Shown one piece after another: positions 7,727-16,329 of a DNA stretch of 64,000 nucleotides. The notes below the pieces were generated by a model. The model was not told the origin of the DNA. It ran no database searches and worked only from the letters and a program-made list of their open reading frames with translations. Positions within the stretch are counted from its first letter, which is position 1; the number at the start of each line of letters is the position of its first letter. The position numbers and the translations under genes were made by a program. The stretch is from Gluconacetobacter diazotrophicus PA1 5. GTDB lineage: Bacteria > Pseudomonadota > Alphaproteobacteria > Acetobacterales > Acetobacteraceae. The stretch lies in NCBI RefSeq assembly GCF_000021325.1, contig NC_011365.1:2694001-2758000 (forward strand). The letters are read 5' to 3'.

Positions 7727-8175
7727 GGACCGACACTCAGATGCAGCGCGTGCTGCAGCCAGAGCGATAGCGGCTGCCATCCCAGCAGCGCCGACACGAT
7801 GCCGCCGATCCCCACACAGATGTTGCGAACCAACTTCAGGCCGCCGGCGATCTGCGCATTCTGCTCGATGGAGGTTTGCTGCTGCTGGGCTAACGGTTCG
7901 GTCGCTTCAGCGACAACGGACCGGATCTCAGCGCGCAGGTCTGTGATCGCCTGTCGTGTCTCCTGCGCGTCCCGGTCCGCGCGCCGGTCCTGGTGCTCGC
8001 CTCTTGTGCGACCCTCGGCCGAGATCTCGGCCAACTTGACCATTGTAGCCTGCTGTCCGGCTTCCAACCGGCCGAGACGCCTGTTGTGATCGCGAATCAT
8101 CTCCGACGCCTCGGCGGGGTCGAGAACGGCGGTTTCCGTCATGCTTTCGTCCTGGAGCGCGAAGGTCGTGCTCAT
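7723..8175 (-). CDS. Coiled-coil protein with C-terminal membrane segment
   Basis: 150 aa. A long charged helix (residues about 25-95, rich in R, E, Q and A, such as NRRLGRLEAGQQATMVKLAE) is followed by a hydrophobic segment near residues 113-142 (VRNICVGIGGIVSALLGWQ). This is the layout of late phage proteins next to tail-collar genes that may serve lysis timing or virion anchoring. It overlaps both neighbours by 4 bp (ATGA), so it is part of one translationally coupled unit with the collar protein and endolysin. Function not recognised. Confidence 0.65.
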   Translation of the reverse strand: MSTTFALQDESMTETAVLDPAEASEMIRDHNRRLGRLEAGQQATMVKLAEISAEGRTRGEHQDRRADRDAQETRQAITDLRAEIRSVVAEATEPLAQQQQTSIEQNAQIAGGLKLVRNICVGIGGIVSALLGWQPLSLWLQHALHLSVGP

Positions 8176-9089
8176 CCACCGACCCCCGTGTAGATGATCT
8201 TGTTCAGCATCACCGTGGGCTGCACGTTCTGGCTGGTGCCCGTCCCCGTGGAGCCCACGGTGATGCCGGCCGTCGCGGTTTCAAGCGTGACCCCGGTAGT
8301 ATCGACAGACGTCGTTTCGGTGGCGTGTTCCGGCGTCAAGCTGCCGCCGTCGAAGGTGACAATAGTGCCACCGGACCCTTGAGGGACGACGAAACCGGAG
8401 CCACTGTTCGGCGCGTGCTCGTGGCCCGGATCGGTCACGGTGTGGGTGTGGCCCGGATCGGTCACAGTGTGGGTATGCGACGCCATTATCTGACTGCCAC
8501 CAGAGGCGCCGAGGGCCACTCCGTTGACGCTCGATCCTGCCATCGTCAACAAGTTGGCGGCCGTCCCGCCCATGTTGTCGACGCCCGCCGCCACCCGGCC
8601 GCGCAGGTCCGGAAGCCCGAACGTGGTCGCCCCGTCCCCGGCCCCGAACGTGGTGTCGATGACGGCGAACAGCGCGGCATAGGTCGCGCGGCTGATCGCC
8701 TGGCCGTAGCAGAGCATCCATCCGGCAGGTGCGGTACCCCCAGCGAAGTCCGCGACCAACCCTACGGGGACTGAACCCGCCACGCCAGAAGCGGCGCCTG
8801 GGCCGACCGGGTCCATCGTCCAGATCTGATCGCCGTTCGCGTCCTCCAGCACCACGGCGTAGGCCGGTGCCCCCAGCAGGAAGATGTTTCCGAACTGCCC
8901 GTTTTCGTCGGCAATGACGGGGTTCGTGTTGGGCACCGACAGCGCAGCGTCCGCATAGGTCGCCTGCGGCGTCGTCGTTCCGGTCTGGTAGAAGAACAGT
9001 TGCGCACCCGCGCGCGGCACGCCAGTCGCGTCCACGCTGAAACTGTTGGGCCAGACAAAACGGGAAGCAGCCACGGCATCGAACCCCAC
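8172..9089 (-). CDS. Tail fibre protein with phage tail-collar domain
   Basis: 305 aa. Residues 1-95 form a virion-attachment part (FVWPNSFSVDATGVPRAGAQLFFYQ, then NPVIADENGQFGNIFL). The central part is a tail-collar domain (about 115-170): VADFAGGTAPAGWMLCYGQAI, then TTFGLPDLRGRVAAG, the classical GWLLCDGQ / PDLRGR signature. The distal part is Gly/Thr-rich with a HTHTV-repeat stretch typical of collar proteins (histidines that can bind metal in the fibre). It likely mediates host adsorption. A 23-bp element shared with another tail gene lies upstream at 9128-9150. Confidence 0.88.
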   Translation of the reverse strand: MGFDAVAASRFVWPNSFSVDATGVPRAGAQLFFYQTGTTTPQATYADAALSVPNTNPVIADENGQFGNIFLLGAPAYAVVLEDANGDQIWTMDPVGPGAASGVAGSVPVGLVADFAGGTAPAGWMLCYGQAISRATYAALFAVIDTTFGAGDGATTFGLPDLRGRVAAGVDNMGGTAANLLTMAGSSVNGVALGASGGSQIMASHTHTVTDPGHTHTVTDPGHEHAPNSGSGFVVPQGSGGTIVTFDGGSLTPEHATETTSVDTTGVTLETATAGITVGSTGTGTSQNVQPTVMLNKIIYTGVGG

Positions 9090-9127
9090 CGCCGCCGCGC
9101 CAGACGCGGACGGACGACACAGATGGT

Positions 9128-9150
9128 CGGGCGATGCCTATGCCCTGATG
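9128..9150. repeat. 23-bp direct repeat upstream of the collar gene
   Basis: Identical to 20105-20127. It contains a short GGGC/GCCC dyad (GGGCGATGCCTATGCCC). In both places it lies 40-80 bp upstream of a leftward tail gene start (9089 and 20055). It could be a promoter or regulatory element of the tail genes, or a trace of tail-gene rearrangement. Confidence 0.6.
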
Positions 9151-9522
9151 GTTCGTGTGTACCCGATGATGGGATTCCGACGCAAGAAGGTAAAACGGCC
9201 AGCCCGACACTGGGGCGGGGATGCGTGGTACCGAACCTGCACCAGCAGCACCTCCGGCATCCTCCCATGAGATAAACGAAATATTGCACAACTACATTGA
9301 TGTTTGTCGCACTAACCGCGCCCGGAATGGATACAGGAAGTTCCGATGTCATCCAATTAATCTTTTAAAAACAGCAAAATTTACTAATTATTAACTAATC
9401 AATGTGCGCCGTATATATTATTGAGAAATAATAGAATAACAAATTAACCAGATCAAATCATTATTTTAGGAAATAAGTAATAAATTCCTCGGGCAATCTC
9501 GCCCAATAGGGATATTACTTAT
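9151..9522. other. AT-rich intergenic region between tail and cargo genes
   Basis: No gene seen. From about 9350 to 9490 the sequence is strikingly AT-rich compared with the rest of the phage (runs such as attaattaactaat and aatcattattttagg). It precedes the rightward cargo gene at 9523 and probably holds its promoter, and perhaps an H-NS-like silencer target. The composition suggests acquisition with the cargo. Confidence 0.5.
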
Positions 9523-10305
9523 ATGGGAACGCAACTCCGTCCCTTCTTGGACGCGATTGAGATCAATCATGGTCCGAAAATGGAACTTGGTCGATACTTT
9601 CTGCAACTTTCAGAGTCTGCGCGGCGGTTGGGCATATCGTGGTATATGGGGCGTGATTTCGACCGCCTAGTCGAAGTAAACCGGCGGAACCAGGACACGT
9701 GGGAGCCGCTGTCTCCCATCTATGATCCTGAACTATCGGACATCAGCATGAATAACGTCATCTATATCGAGGGACAAGCCGACGGAGAGGCGGCAGTGAC
9801 GTTGATCCTGCGCCGCTATGACTGGCCGACAAGCACGTTGCATGAGGAATGGGAGTCGGGCCGCTTTGCCTATCGTGATCCGGAAACCCAGATGGACCCG
9901 AGCGAGAAATGGGTCGCGGATGCCCCCATGGCTTCCGAAATTGGCGGACGTGTCGTATTCGCCGGGGGCCTTTGGTGCCACCCTAACTTTCGACGTAAGC
10001 GGCTGCCTATCCTGACTGTCGCCATGATGCGAAGCATCTCTCTGGCGGTCTGGAACCCTGATTTCGCCATTGGCATGATCGAGGCTGGACCATTGGCGCG
10101 CACCCTGCTGCCGCTCTATGGAAATCCCCCCGTACAGCCGGGCATGAAAATCATCGGAGCGTGGCGCACTTTCGAATGCATTCTGAGTTGGGAAACTCCG
10201 GATGTTCTGACCAATCATGTGCTGGAGAATCTAGCAACTCCGAACCAGCCTGACCAACGGTACAGAGCAGACGAAAGTATCCGCCGCGCTGGTCCGCCAC
10301 GGTAA
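9523..10305 (+). CDS. Cargo protein of unknown function, GNAT-like core possible
   Basis: 260 aa, on the strand opposite to the surrounding late genes. The middle has a pattern reminiscent of acyl-CoA N-acyltransferases (VVFAGGLWCHPNFRRKRLPILTVAMM), resembling the beta4 / V-x-P-x-x-R-x-x-x-L acetyl-CoA loop. The conserved Q/R-x-x-G-x-G/A is not intact, so I only suggest the fold. The N-terminal half is rich in W and Y. It has its own AT-rich upstream region and converges with the next gene (75-bp overlap), typical of a lysogenic-conversion (moron) cassette. Confidence 0.75.
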   Translation: MGTQLRPFLDAIEINHGPKMELGRYFLQLSESARRLGISWYMGRDFDRLVEVNRRNQDTWEPLSPIYDPELSDISMNNVIYIEGQADGEAAVTLILRRYDWPTSTLHEEWESGRFAYRDPETQMDPSEKWVADAPMASEIGGRVVFAGGLWCHPNFRRKRLPILTVAMMRSISLAVWNPDFAIGMIEAGPLARTLLPLYGNPPVQPGMKIIGAWRTFECILSWETPDVLTNHVLENLATPNQPDQRYRADESIRRAGPPR

Positions 10306-11079
10306 AATCAGTCGCTCATAGCGACACCAAAACTGGGAACCATCGAGGCGCGTCATCAGCGCCTCGATGAGTTCCAGGCGCGGAGCTTGGTCGTGGGCAG
10401 CAGTAAAATAGCTGCGCGTGGTCGGCAGGATATAGCCTGCATCAGGCAGATCTCGGACGTCACGGCCAAGGAGATCTTCATGATGGTAATCACTATATAA
10501 GTTGTAGGTCTGTGGCCATGTCTCGATCAGGCATCGGTCTCGTCCTGGCATCCATGCCACAGCTCCACCCCCAAATGCGGGATTATCGGCAATGCGGGCT
10601 ACGTTCCGCGTGGTGACATAGCGGTTCGCTTCCTTCCAAATTTCAAATGCCATTCGTAGGTCGGCGCGTTTCGGATCTTGAAGCCGCCCCAAGGACAGAC
10701 CGATAATATTAGGCGTGCCTGTCATCTCATTTTCATCGGGAGTTGCTACCTGAAGCGCATTGAGGCGAGCGACAGCATCATTGAGGTTTCTTATTACCTC
10801 CAGTGGAGCATGCATCGTTCCAATGCGTTCGAGGAGGATATTCGGAAACCCTTGATGAAGGATGATCTCGAGTACGGTTTGGAGGCACTGTTTCGGAAAC
10901 AGCGCCGGCTGGAAACGGATGCGTGTATAGCGCGGAAACGTCGCTATGGCCGCAAATCCAAGATTCCTGATCATATACGAAACTATATCGCAGTCATTCC
11001 CGAGATAACCGATATAGTTCCTGAATTCATTTGTGTATGGATACCAAATTCTTCCGTCGTGTCCTATTAGAAGTTCCAT
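10231..11079 (-). CDS. Cargo protein, unknown, possible C-terminal PAS-like domain
   Basis: 282 aa. The first 100 residues look like a compact unknown domain (RIWYPYTNEFRNYIGYLGND). The C-terminal 120 residues (from RCLIETWPQTYNLY to RYERLILPWRTSAADTFVCS) resemble a PAS_5-type sensory fold found in alphaproteobacteria; this is by eye only. It overlaps the end of the convergent gene at 9523-10305, so the pair was probably acquired together. Base composition is lower in GC than that of neighbouring phage genes. Function unknown. Confidence 0.72.
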   Translation of the reverse strand: MELLIGHDGRIWYPYTNEFRNYIGYLGNDCDIVSYMIRNLGFAAIATFPRYTRIRFQPALFPKQCLQTVLEIILHQGFPNILLERIGTMHAPLEVIRNLNDAVARLNALQVATPDENEMTGTPNIIGLSLGRLQDPKRADLRMAFEIWKEANRYVTTRNVARIADNPAFGGGAVAWMPGRDRCLIETWPQTYNLYSDYHHEDLLGRDVRDLPDAGYILPTTRSYFTAAHDQAPRLELIEALMTRLDGSQFWCRYERLILPWRTSAADTFVCSVPLVRLVRSC

Positions 11080-11136
11080 CTTGTAGGCTTTTTGTATGAT
11101 ATTTGGGGGATTCGCTAATCGGATCAGTGGGGAAAT

Positions 11137-11637
11137 TTAATTGCAGCTTGTGAACCCGCCAGCCGAATAGCAGTTCGTGTGCACCTGGACGTTGCGCGGC
11201 GCCTGGATGGCATTGGCGACGGCGAGTGCCGACCACATACGGGCCCATCGATCCGCGGATCGCCTGGCCTCTTCCTTGTTCTCGGCAACCACTTCCGCAT
11301 GGTTCACGGCCATTCCCTTGGCGACGGCCTTGGCAAAGAGATTGAAGGCCTCCGCCTCGGAGATCTTTCCTTCCTCGCGTCTCTGAGCAATCAAATCGCG
11401 GGTATCGGTGATTTCGTCGATCGACTTCAAATTGTAATTGAGTTCGGTCGCCCATTTATAATCGGCAGCATCCATGCAGTAGGCGCGTACGATGTAGATT
11501 CCGCGCTGGGCCGGATATTGATCGCGACACATATCGTAAGCGGTCATGCGCCTATTGTTGGCTCCTTCGATATCTGGCCCCGGATGAGAGCATCCTGCCA
11601 GAAGAACCACTCCAGCCAACACAACTGATCGCCGCAC
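11137..11637 (-). CDS. Phage-encoded lipoprotein
   Basis: 166 aa with a lipoprotein signal peptide: a basic start (MRRS), the hydrophobic stretch VVLAGVVLL and the lipobox LAGC (Cys16). The mature part is charged and mostly helical (TRDLIAQRREEGKISEAEAFNLFAKAVAKGM), with several Cys pairs, and ends in GGFTSCN. Likely anchored in the outer membrane facing the periplasm. It may act in superinfection exclusion or lysis, but no known family is recognised. A 57-bp gap separates it from the cargo pair. Confidence 0.75.
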   Translation of the reverse strand: MRRSVVLAGVVLLAGCSHPGPDIEGANNRRMTAYDMCRDQYPAQRGIYIVRAYCMDAADYKWATELNYNLKSIDEITDTRDLIAQRREEGKISEAEAFNLFAKAVAKGMAVNHAEVVAENKEEARRSADRWARMWSALAVANAIQAPRNVQVHTNCYSAGGFTSCN

Positions 11638-11654
11638 TGCCTAACTCCACTTAA

Positions 11655-11858
11655 CTAATGGATTCGCATTACCATGGTTGGAGCCGTTGGGCGAAGGTCG
11701 TCTTTCGTTTCCTCGATACGCCGCTCGACCTCGGCAATGCGCCTCTCGACCCGGCGCAGGAGTTCGCCATGATGGAGCAATAGCGTCCGGTGCTGGCTCT
11801 GCTCAGCGCGGATCGCCTTCAGGTGCTCAAGGATCAGGCTGGTCGGGTCTTCGCTCAT
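11655..11858 (-). CDS. Small coiled-coil phage protein
   Basis: 67 aa from ATG 11858; the upstream-extended reading is Arg/Pro-rich and overlaps the next gene. Almost entirely heptad-like helix (LILEHLKAIRAEQSQHRTLL, then LLRRVERRIAEVERRIEETK). Such proteins are common near ejection-protein genes in podoviruses. Function not known. Confidence 0.6.
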   Translation of the reverse strand: MSEDPTSLILEHLKAIRAEQSQHRTLLLHHGELLRRVERRIAEVERRIEETKDDLRPTAPTMVMRIH

Positions 11859-11910
11859 GGGGGCACCGTAGCACGGAGCGCGGGGTGGGTGTGAGTCGCG
11901 TCGTTCATTT

Positions 11911-14900
11911 CTACCCTCCATTCCCCTGCGCCGCCGCAGCCATCCAGGCAGCCACCACCCGCTGCAACGCCTGGCGCCGGATTGGCGCGCGGGAGTTCGG
12001 AACGGCTTTCTGAAGCATGGCGCGGCCGAACTCGGGATTCAGCACCATCTGCGTTGCAAGCTGATCGATCTGGGCATAGCCGGCCGCGCGCTTTGCCTTG
12101 AGCCACAATGCCGCTGCCGGCCCTATGATCGGCACAACATGCGCTACGCCGGGGAGATGGGCCGCGTGCCCAAGTCCTTCGGCCGCCTTTTCCGCCAGCC
12201 CCGCCTCCAACAGCAGGGAAACGCCGTCGCTGGTCCCCATGGCGTGCAGGTCTGCCGCCGTGCCAGGGCTGCCCGGGACCTTCGTCGCGTTCACGCTGCG
12301 CGCTGCGCGCTCGATGTCCTTGCCCACCGCGTCCATGACGCGCACCTGGGCCGGCGTCAGCACCTGCTCCAGCGCGCGCCGGACCTTCGGGTTGTTCAAT
12401 GCCCGCTGAAACGCACCGCCGGCGATCTCCTTTTCGCCCGTCGTCCCAGACTCGGACGTGCTGCGGGCCTTCTCCAGCATCCAGTCCACCACATTGCGCT
12501 GGATGCCATCGATCGCCGCATCGTTCCCGCGAGCCCGTCGCATCAGATCCGCCGCCTCCCGCGCCGGGTTGTCGGCACCCATCAGGCGCGTGACGGCCGC
12601 GTGCAGGTCCGCGCCTTCACCGTCTCGTCCCAGATAGAACCGGGCCGCGCTGTCCTGGAAGTTGTTCAGGCGCGCGCGATCGGCGGCGGCCGTCTCGCCC
12701 ACGGTGCGCTGGGCATCTGCGAATGTGCCAAACCGCTGGGCTAATTCCGGACGGGTAGCCAACGCCGGCGCGAACCGCTTCTGCCAAGACTGGTATCCAG
12801 CCTCGTTCCATTCTCCATTCTTGAACGCGTCACGGCGCAGGCTATAGGCTGCGTAGTCGTCCAGGGTGCGCAATGCTGCAGGCGTCGATCCGGTATCACG
12901 CAGGTAGGACTGCACACCTTCGCCACCACGTTCGCCGGGGCGCCAGTACCGCATTGCCAGTTCGGCATGCGATCCCACACCGGCCAGTGGATACTGGCTG
13001 TCCAGATCGCGGCGCCGGGCCAGCGCATTATCCAGAGTCGTCTGTGCCTTCCCCAGCGTCTCGAACTGCGCGCGCAGGGCAGGGAACTTGTCGAGGATCG
13101 GTTTATGCGCCGCCATCCAACGCTGGTATTTCGCCGTATTCAGGACGCCATCCTGCTCGGCGGCCAGTCGCAAGGAGTGCGCCGGTCCTTCGCCAAGCAC
13201 ACCCTGCGCGTCCTCTACCGACCCGGCAGCGCGGATCAGGTTGTCGGCCGCTTCGGCACCTTTCGGCCCTGGCGTGAATAGCTTTGCCGGGACCGCACTG
13301 GGCGACAGCCGAAATCCGGTCGAACCTTGGCCGGATTGCAGAACATCGCCCACGGTGCCCTCGCGGAACCGTTGCTTGTAATCTCGATATCCGACATTCG
13401 CCTGCTGCAAGCGTGTGCGCGCCGCCTCGTCGAAATTCGCTTTCAGGTCGGTGGCACCCGGCATGCGCGCGACCACGTTGGCGGATTCGGGCGTGGTGCC
13501 GTGGATCGCCTGGAAGGCATTGCCCTTGTTTGGCGCAGACGCTTGGCTTATATTTTGGCTGGTGTCGGCGCCTCGGCTAGCTGTGTCATCCGAGGCCGGA
13601 CGAGTGGCGGTGTCCATCGTAGCGTCACTGCCGACGCTGGACGGTGAGCGGTTCACAGGAAAGCCCTGCGACCCCTTGGGATTGTCTGTGCCTATACTTG
13701 AGACAGTGCCGCTCCCCTCTCCCGCCTCCTTTTGATAGGCGGTCAGCAGCCATTTTTTTGGTTTTTCAAACCAGTTCAGGCTGACGGTCCCCTTGTGATC
13801 CGCCGACTCAAGTTGTGCGCGATTTTCCGTCCGTCGCGTCACTTCCATCTGCGAAAGAATGCTTTGCAGGTCATTCAAGACCTCGGGATGCTTCTTCGCA
13901 ATCTTCGCGAGCCCGTAACCGTCTTCATAATTCTTCTGTGGGGTGCCCTCTTTCCCCCAGACCAAATCGATATCTCCGACCTGCGGATGATAAAGAGCCC
14001 CTACAGCTTCGCCCGTTTTGTCGGCAAGCAGGCGGGAAATAGCCTCATTGGCATCGTGCCGATATGTGGTGTGGATCGGTCCGAAAGGCCCTTCTGCAGG
14101 CGCTAGACCTGCGTTCCCGGCGGGAGGCGCCCCTCTTCCTTCAGGCGTCGATAGGCCCTGATCTCCCGGAGCATTTCCAGGTCCCCGAGCCTGAGGTACT
14201 TCTGCTCCATCTCCGCTAGGAACGGTGCCCTGTCGTGTGGTGGGAGCCGGAGAATTTTCACCGCCAGAATTTCCCCAGGTTCCCGTCGCGGCTTCTGTTC
14301 CAGATGGCTCTCCAGACAGTCGTTGATCGATCTCCTGATCCAGGGTCCCCCCTAGCCGCGCGCTTATACCATCTTCCGGCCGCATCGTTCCAGCCGCTAT
14401 CGCCTCAGCATCATCTTCCGCCCGCCGGGATGCTGCCTCGCTCATGGCGCCATGGATCGCGTCCTGCAACTGCGATATGCGGCGATAGGACTGGGACTCG
14501 GCCCCAAGCTGAGGATCGCGTCGGATCGCGCGTAAGGCGGCGCTCGTGTTGCTCGCCAAGCTGCGCAGGTCGGAGAACGGGATCACGCCCCGAATGCCGG
14601 CCGCCGCGTCCAAAGGCGCGCGCTCGGCCGCCGACACTGCGCCGCCCAGTCCGACGTTCCTCTGGATATCGCGCGCCGCCGCGCCGACCGGACGCGCATC
14701 CAACGCAAGGGTCCCGTCCGGGTCGATCGCTTCATACAGGCGGCTGGCCGCCGCCTTCACCGGCTGCCGCATCGCATCGAGGCCCTGCTGCTGACCGGCA
14801 CCCAGCGCCTGCACGTCAGTCGTCGCCGGGTTTCCGCCGGCCGCGTTCAGGGCATTCGCCACGCCGCCGCGCGCCGCTTGCAAATCGTGGTCGCTGGCTG

Positions 14901-16329
14901 CGAACGCCGGCGCGAACTGGCGCTGGACATGCTCGCTCATCTCCTGCCCGTACTCAGATGGCTGTCCAGCCCCGCCGATCTGATCCGCGGTTGACGTCGC
15001 GCCTTGCCGCGCTGTCGCGTCGTTCTCCTCGGCCTGTCGTTGCAGGTCGGCCAGATGTGACGTGACGTACTCGCGCATGGCCGTGCCAGCCTCGGCTGGC
15101 GCCAGACCCTCCAGCGCGGCGCGTCGGGCGAGCGTATTGATAGCTTCGGCGTTCGTGAATGCTGCGCGGCCCACGGTGTTGCGCAGGTTGCGCTCATAGC
15201 CCAGCAGACTGGTATCTCCGGTCAGTTGCCCCATTGTCGGCGTGGACCCGGGCACCAGCGTCGCCTCGTCCTGCGGCGGCAGCGCAGCGGCCAGATCCGT
15301 CGGCGTCCGACCGGCAGCCTGGGCAACGTTCCGCGCAGCGACACGCTGCTGGCCGACGGTCGTCATCAACGGAACGCCGTTCGCATCAAGGATCGGCTGT
15401 CCGGTGGTCGGGTCGATCGCGGCGACCTTCGGGCCAATCGAAAGGGGCTCGGTGACGTGCCGCGCCACATCGCTCGCCAGTCGCGCACCGCCACGTGCCA
15501 GCGCCTCGCCGCCAGCCATTCCCGCGCCGCCAGCAATCTGGCCAGCCAGTTCCGCGGTTGGGTGCCACTTCGATGATTCGGGCACCAACGCGTCAGCCAT
15601 CTGGCCGCCGCCATAGGCCGCCGCGCCAGTCGCAAAATTTCCTGCGAGAGCCTGGGCACCTTCCCCCGGCCCCAGCAGCGCGGCACCAGTGCCCATACGG
15701 GCGACGCCGCGCACGCCTTGCTCGAATCCAGTCTGTGGAGCGACCTGGCCCGGCGCCGTCGCGCCGACTGCGCGCGCGCTGGCATTCACCGCCTGCGTGC
15801 CGATCTGGTCGCCGCCGTCATCCAGAAGCTCGGCGCGCTCCTGCGGCGTGAACGCCTTGCCGCCGAAATGCGGAACGATCAGGTCATGGGCCAGCACGCC
15901 GACAGTCGCCAGAGGGCGGCCAACCAGATTCCCGAACGGATCGGACATCACGTTCAGCAGGTCGCCCGCGCCCTCGACAGCCCCGGCAGCAGCGTTCTTT
16001 GCGATGCCGGACATCGTGGTGTATTTCGGCCCAGAATCCATTGCGGACGTCGGCGCGGCACTTCCCTCCGCCGGTTGCCCCGGTGGAGGGAGTGCGTTCA
16101 TCGCGGCTTGCCACCGCGCGCTGATGGGATAGGGCGGCATGGGGGCGGCGCCCACCGGCGGTGCGCTTCCTGCCGCCGCAGGCTGCCATACATCTGCTGC
16201 ATCCTGACCGGCAGGGAATGCCGGGGCCAGTCCGGCGCCACTGTCAGGCGTCCCCGCAGCCGGTACCGGACCTTGCGCGCCAGGCAGCGGGATGCCCGCG
16301 AGCTGCGCCCAATCTGCTGCCGTTCCCAT
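11911..16329 (-). CDS. Giant virion ejection (internal) protein with embedded nuclease-like domain
   Basis: 1472 aa. The N-terminal part is Gly/Ala/Pro-rich (about 1-250), followed by long helical segments (about 330-560 and 960-1400) typical of internal proteins ejected with phage DNA. Residues about 750-866 form a discrete domain (GEAVGALYHPQVGDIDLVWG, then GLAKIAKKHPEVLNDL, then KPKKWLLTAYQKE). It matches the pattern I know for the phage Barnase-EndoU-ColicinE5/D-RelE-like (PBECR) nuclease families often found inside head or ejection proteins. Disordered linkers flank it. The DNA coding for this domain (about 13730-14080) is visibly less GC-rich than the rest, suggesting a swapped cassette. 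Its ATG meets the stop of the gene downstream at 16329. Confidence 0.85.
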   Translation of the reverse strand: MGTAADWAQLAGIPLPGAQGPVPAAGTPDSGAGLAPAFPAGQDAADVWQPAAAGSAPPVGAAPMPPYPISARWQAAMNALPPPGQPAEGSAAPTSAMDSGPKYTTMSGIAKNAAAGAVEGAGDLLNVMSDPFGNLVGRPLATVGVLAHDLIVPHFGGKAFTPQERAELLDDGGDQIGTQAVNASARAVGATAPGQVAPQTGFEQGVRGVARMGTGAALLGPGEGAQALAGNFATGAAAYGGGQMADALVPESSKWHPTAELAGQIAGGAGMAGGEALARGGARLASDVARHVTEPLSIGPKVAAIDPTTGQPILDANGVPLMTTVGQQRVAARNVAQAAGRTPTDLAAALPPQDEATLVPGSTPTMGQLTGDTSLLGYERNLRNTVGRAAFTNAEAINTLARRAALEGLAPAEAGTAMREYVTSHLADLQRQAEENDATARQGATSTADQIGGAGQPSEYGQEMSEHVQRQFAPAFAASDHDLQAARGGVANALNAAGGNPATTDVQALGAGQQQGLDAMRQPVKAAASRLYEAIDPDGTLALDARPVGAAARDIQRNVGLGGAVSAAERAPLDAAAGIRGVIPFSDLRSLASNTSAALRAIRRDPQLGAESQSYRRISQLQDAIHGAMSEAASRRAEDDAEAIAAGTMRPEDGISARLGGTLDQEIDQRLSGEPSGTEAATGTWGNSGGENSPAPTTRQGTVPSGDGAEVPQARGPGNAPGDQGLSTPEGRGAPPAGNAGLAPAEGPFGPIHTTYRHDANEAISRLLADKTGEAVGALYHPQVGDIDLVWGKEGTPQKNYEDGYGLAKIAKKHPEVLNDLQSILSQMEVTRRTENRAQLESADHKGTVSLNWFEKPKKWLLTAYQKEAGEGSGTVSSIGTDNPKGSQGFPVNRSPSSVGSDATMDTATRPASDDTASRGADTSQNISQASAPNKGNAFQAIHGTTPESANVVARMPGATDLKANFDEAARTRLQQANVGYRDYKQRFREGTVGDVLQSGQGSTGFRLSPSAVPAKLFTPGPKGAEAADNLIRAAGSVEDAQGVLGEGPAHSLRLAAEQDGVLNTAKYQRWMAAHKPILDKFPALRAQFETLGKAQTTLDNALARRRDLDSQYPLAGVGSHAELAMRYWRPGERGGEGVQSYLRDTGSTPAALRTLDDYAAYSLRRDAFKNGEWNEAGYQSWQKRFAPALATRPELAQRFGTFADAQRTVGETAAADRARLNNFQDSAARFYLGRDGEGADLHAAVTRLMGADNPAREAADLMRRARGNDAAIDGIQRNVVDWMLEKARSTSESGTTGEKEIAGGAFQRALNNPKVRRALEQVLTPAQVRVMDAVGKDIERAARSVNATKVPGSPGTAADLHAMGTSDGVSLLLEAGLAEKAAEGLGHAAHLPGVAHVVPIIGPAAALWLKAKRAAGYAQIDQLATQMVLNPEFGRAMLQKAVPNSRAPIRRQALQRVVAAWMAAAAQGNGG

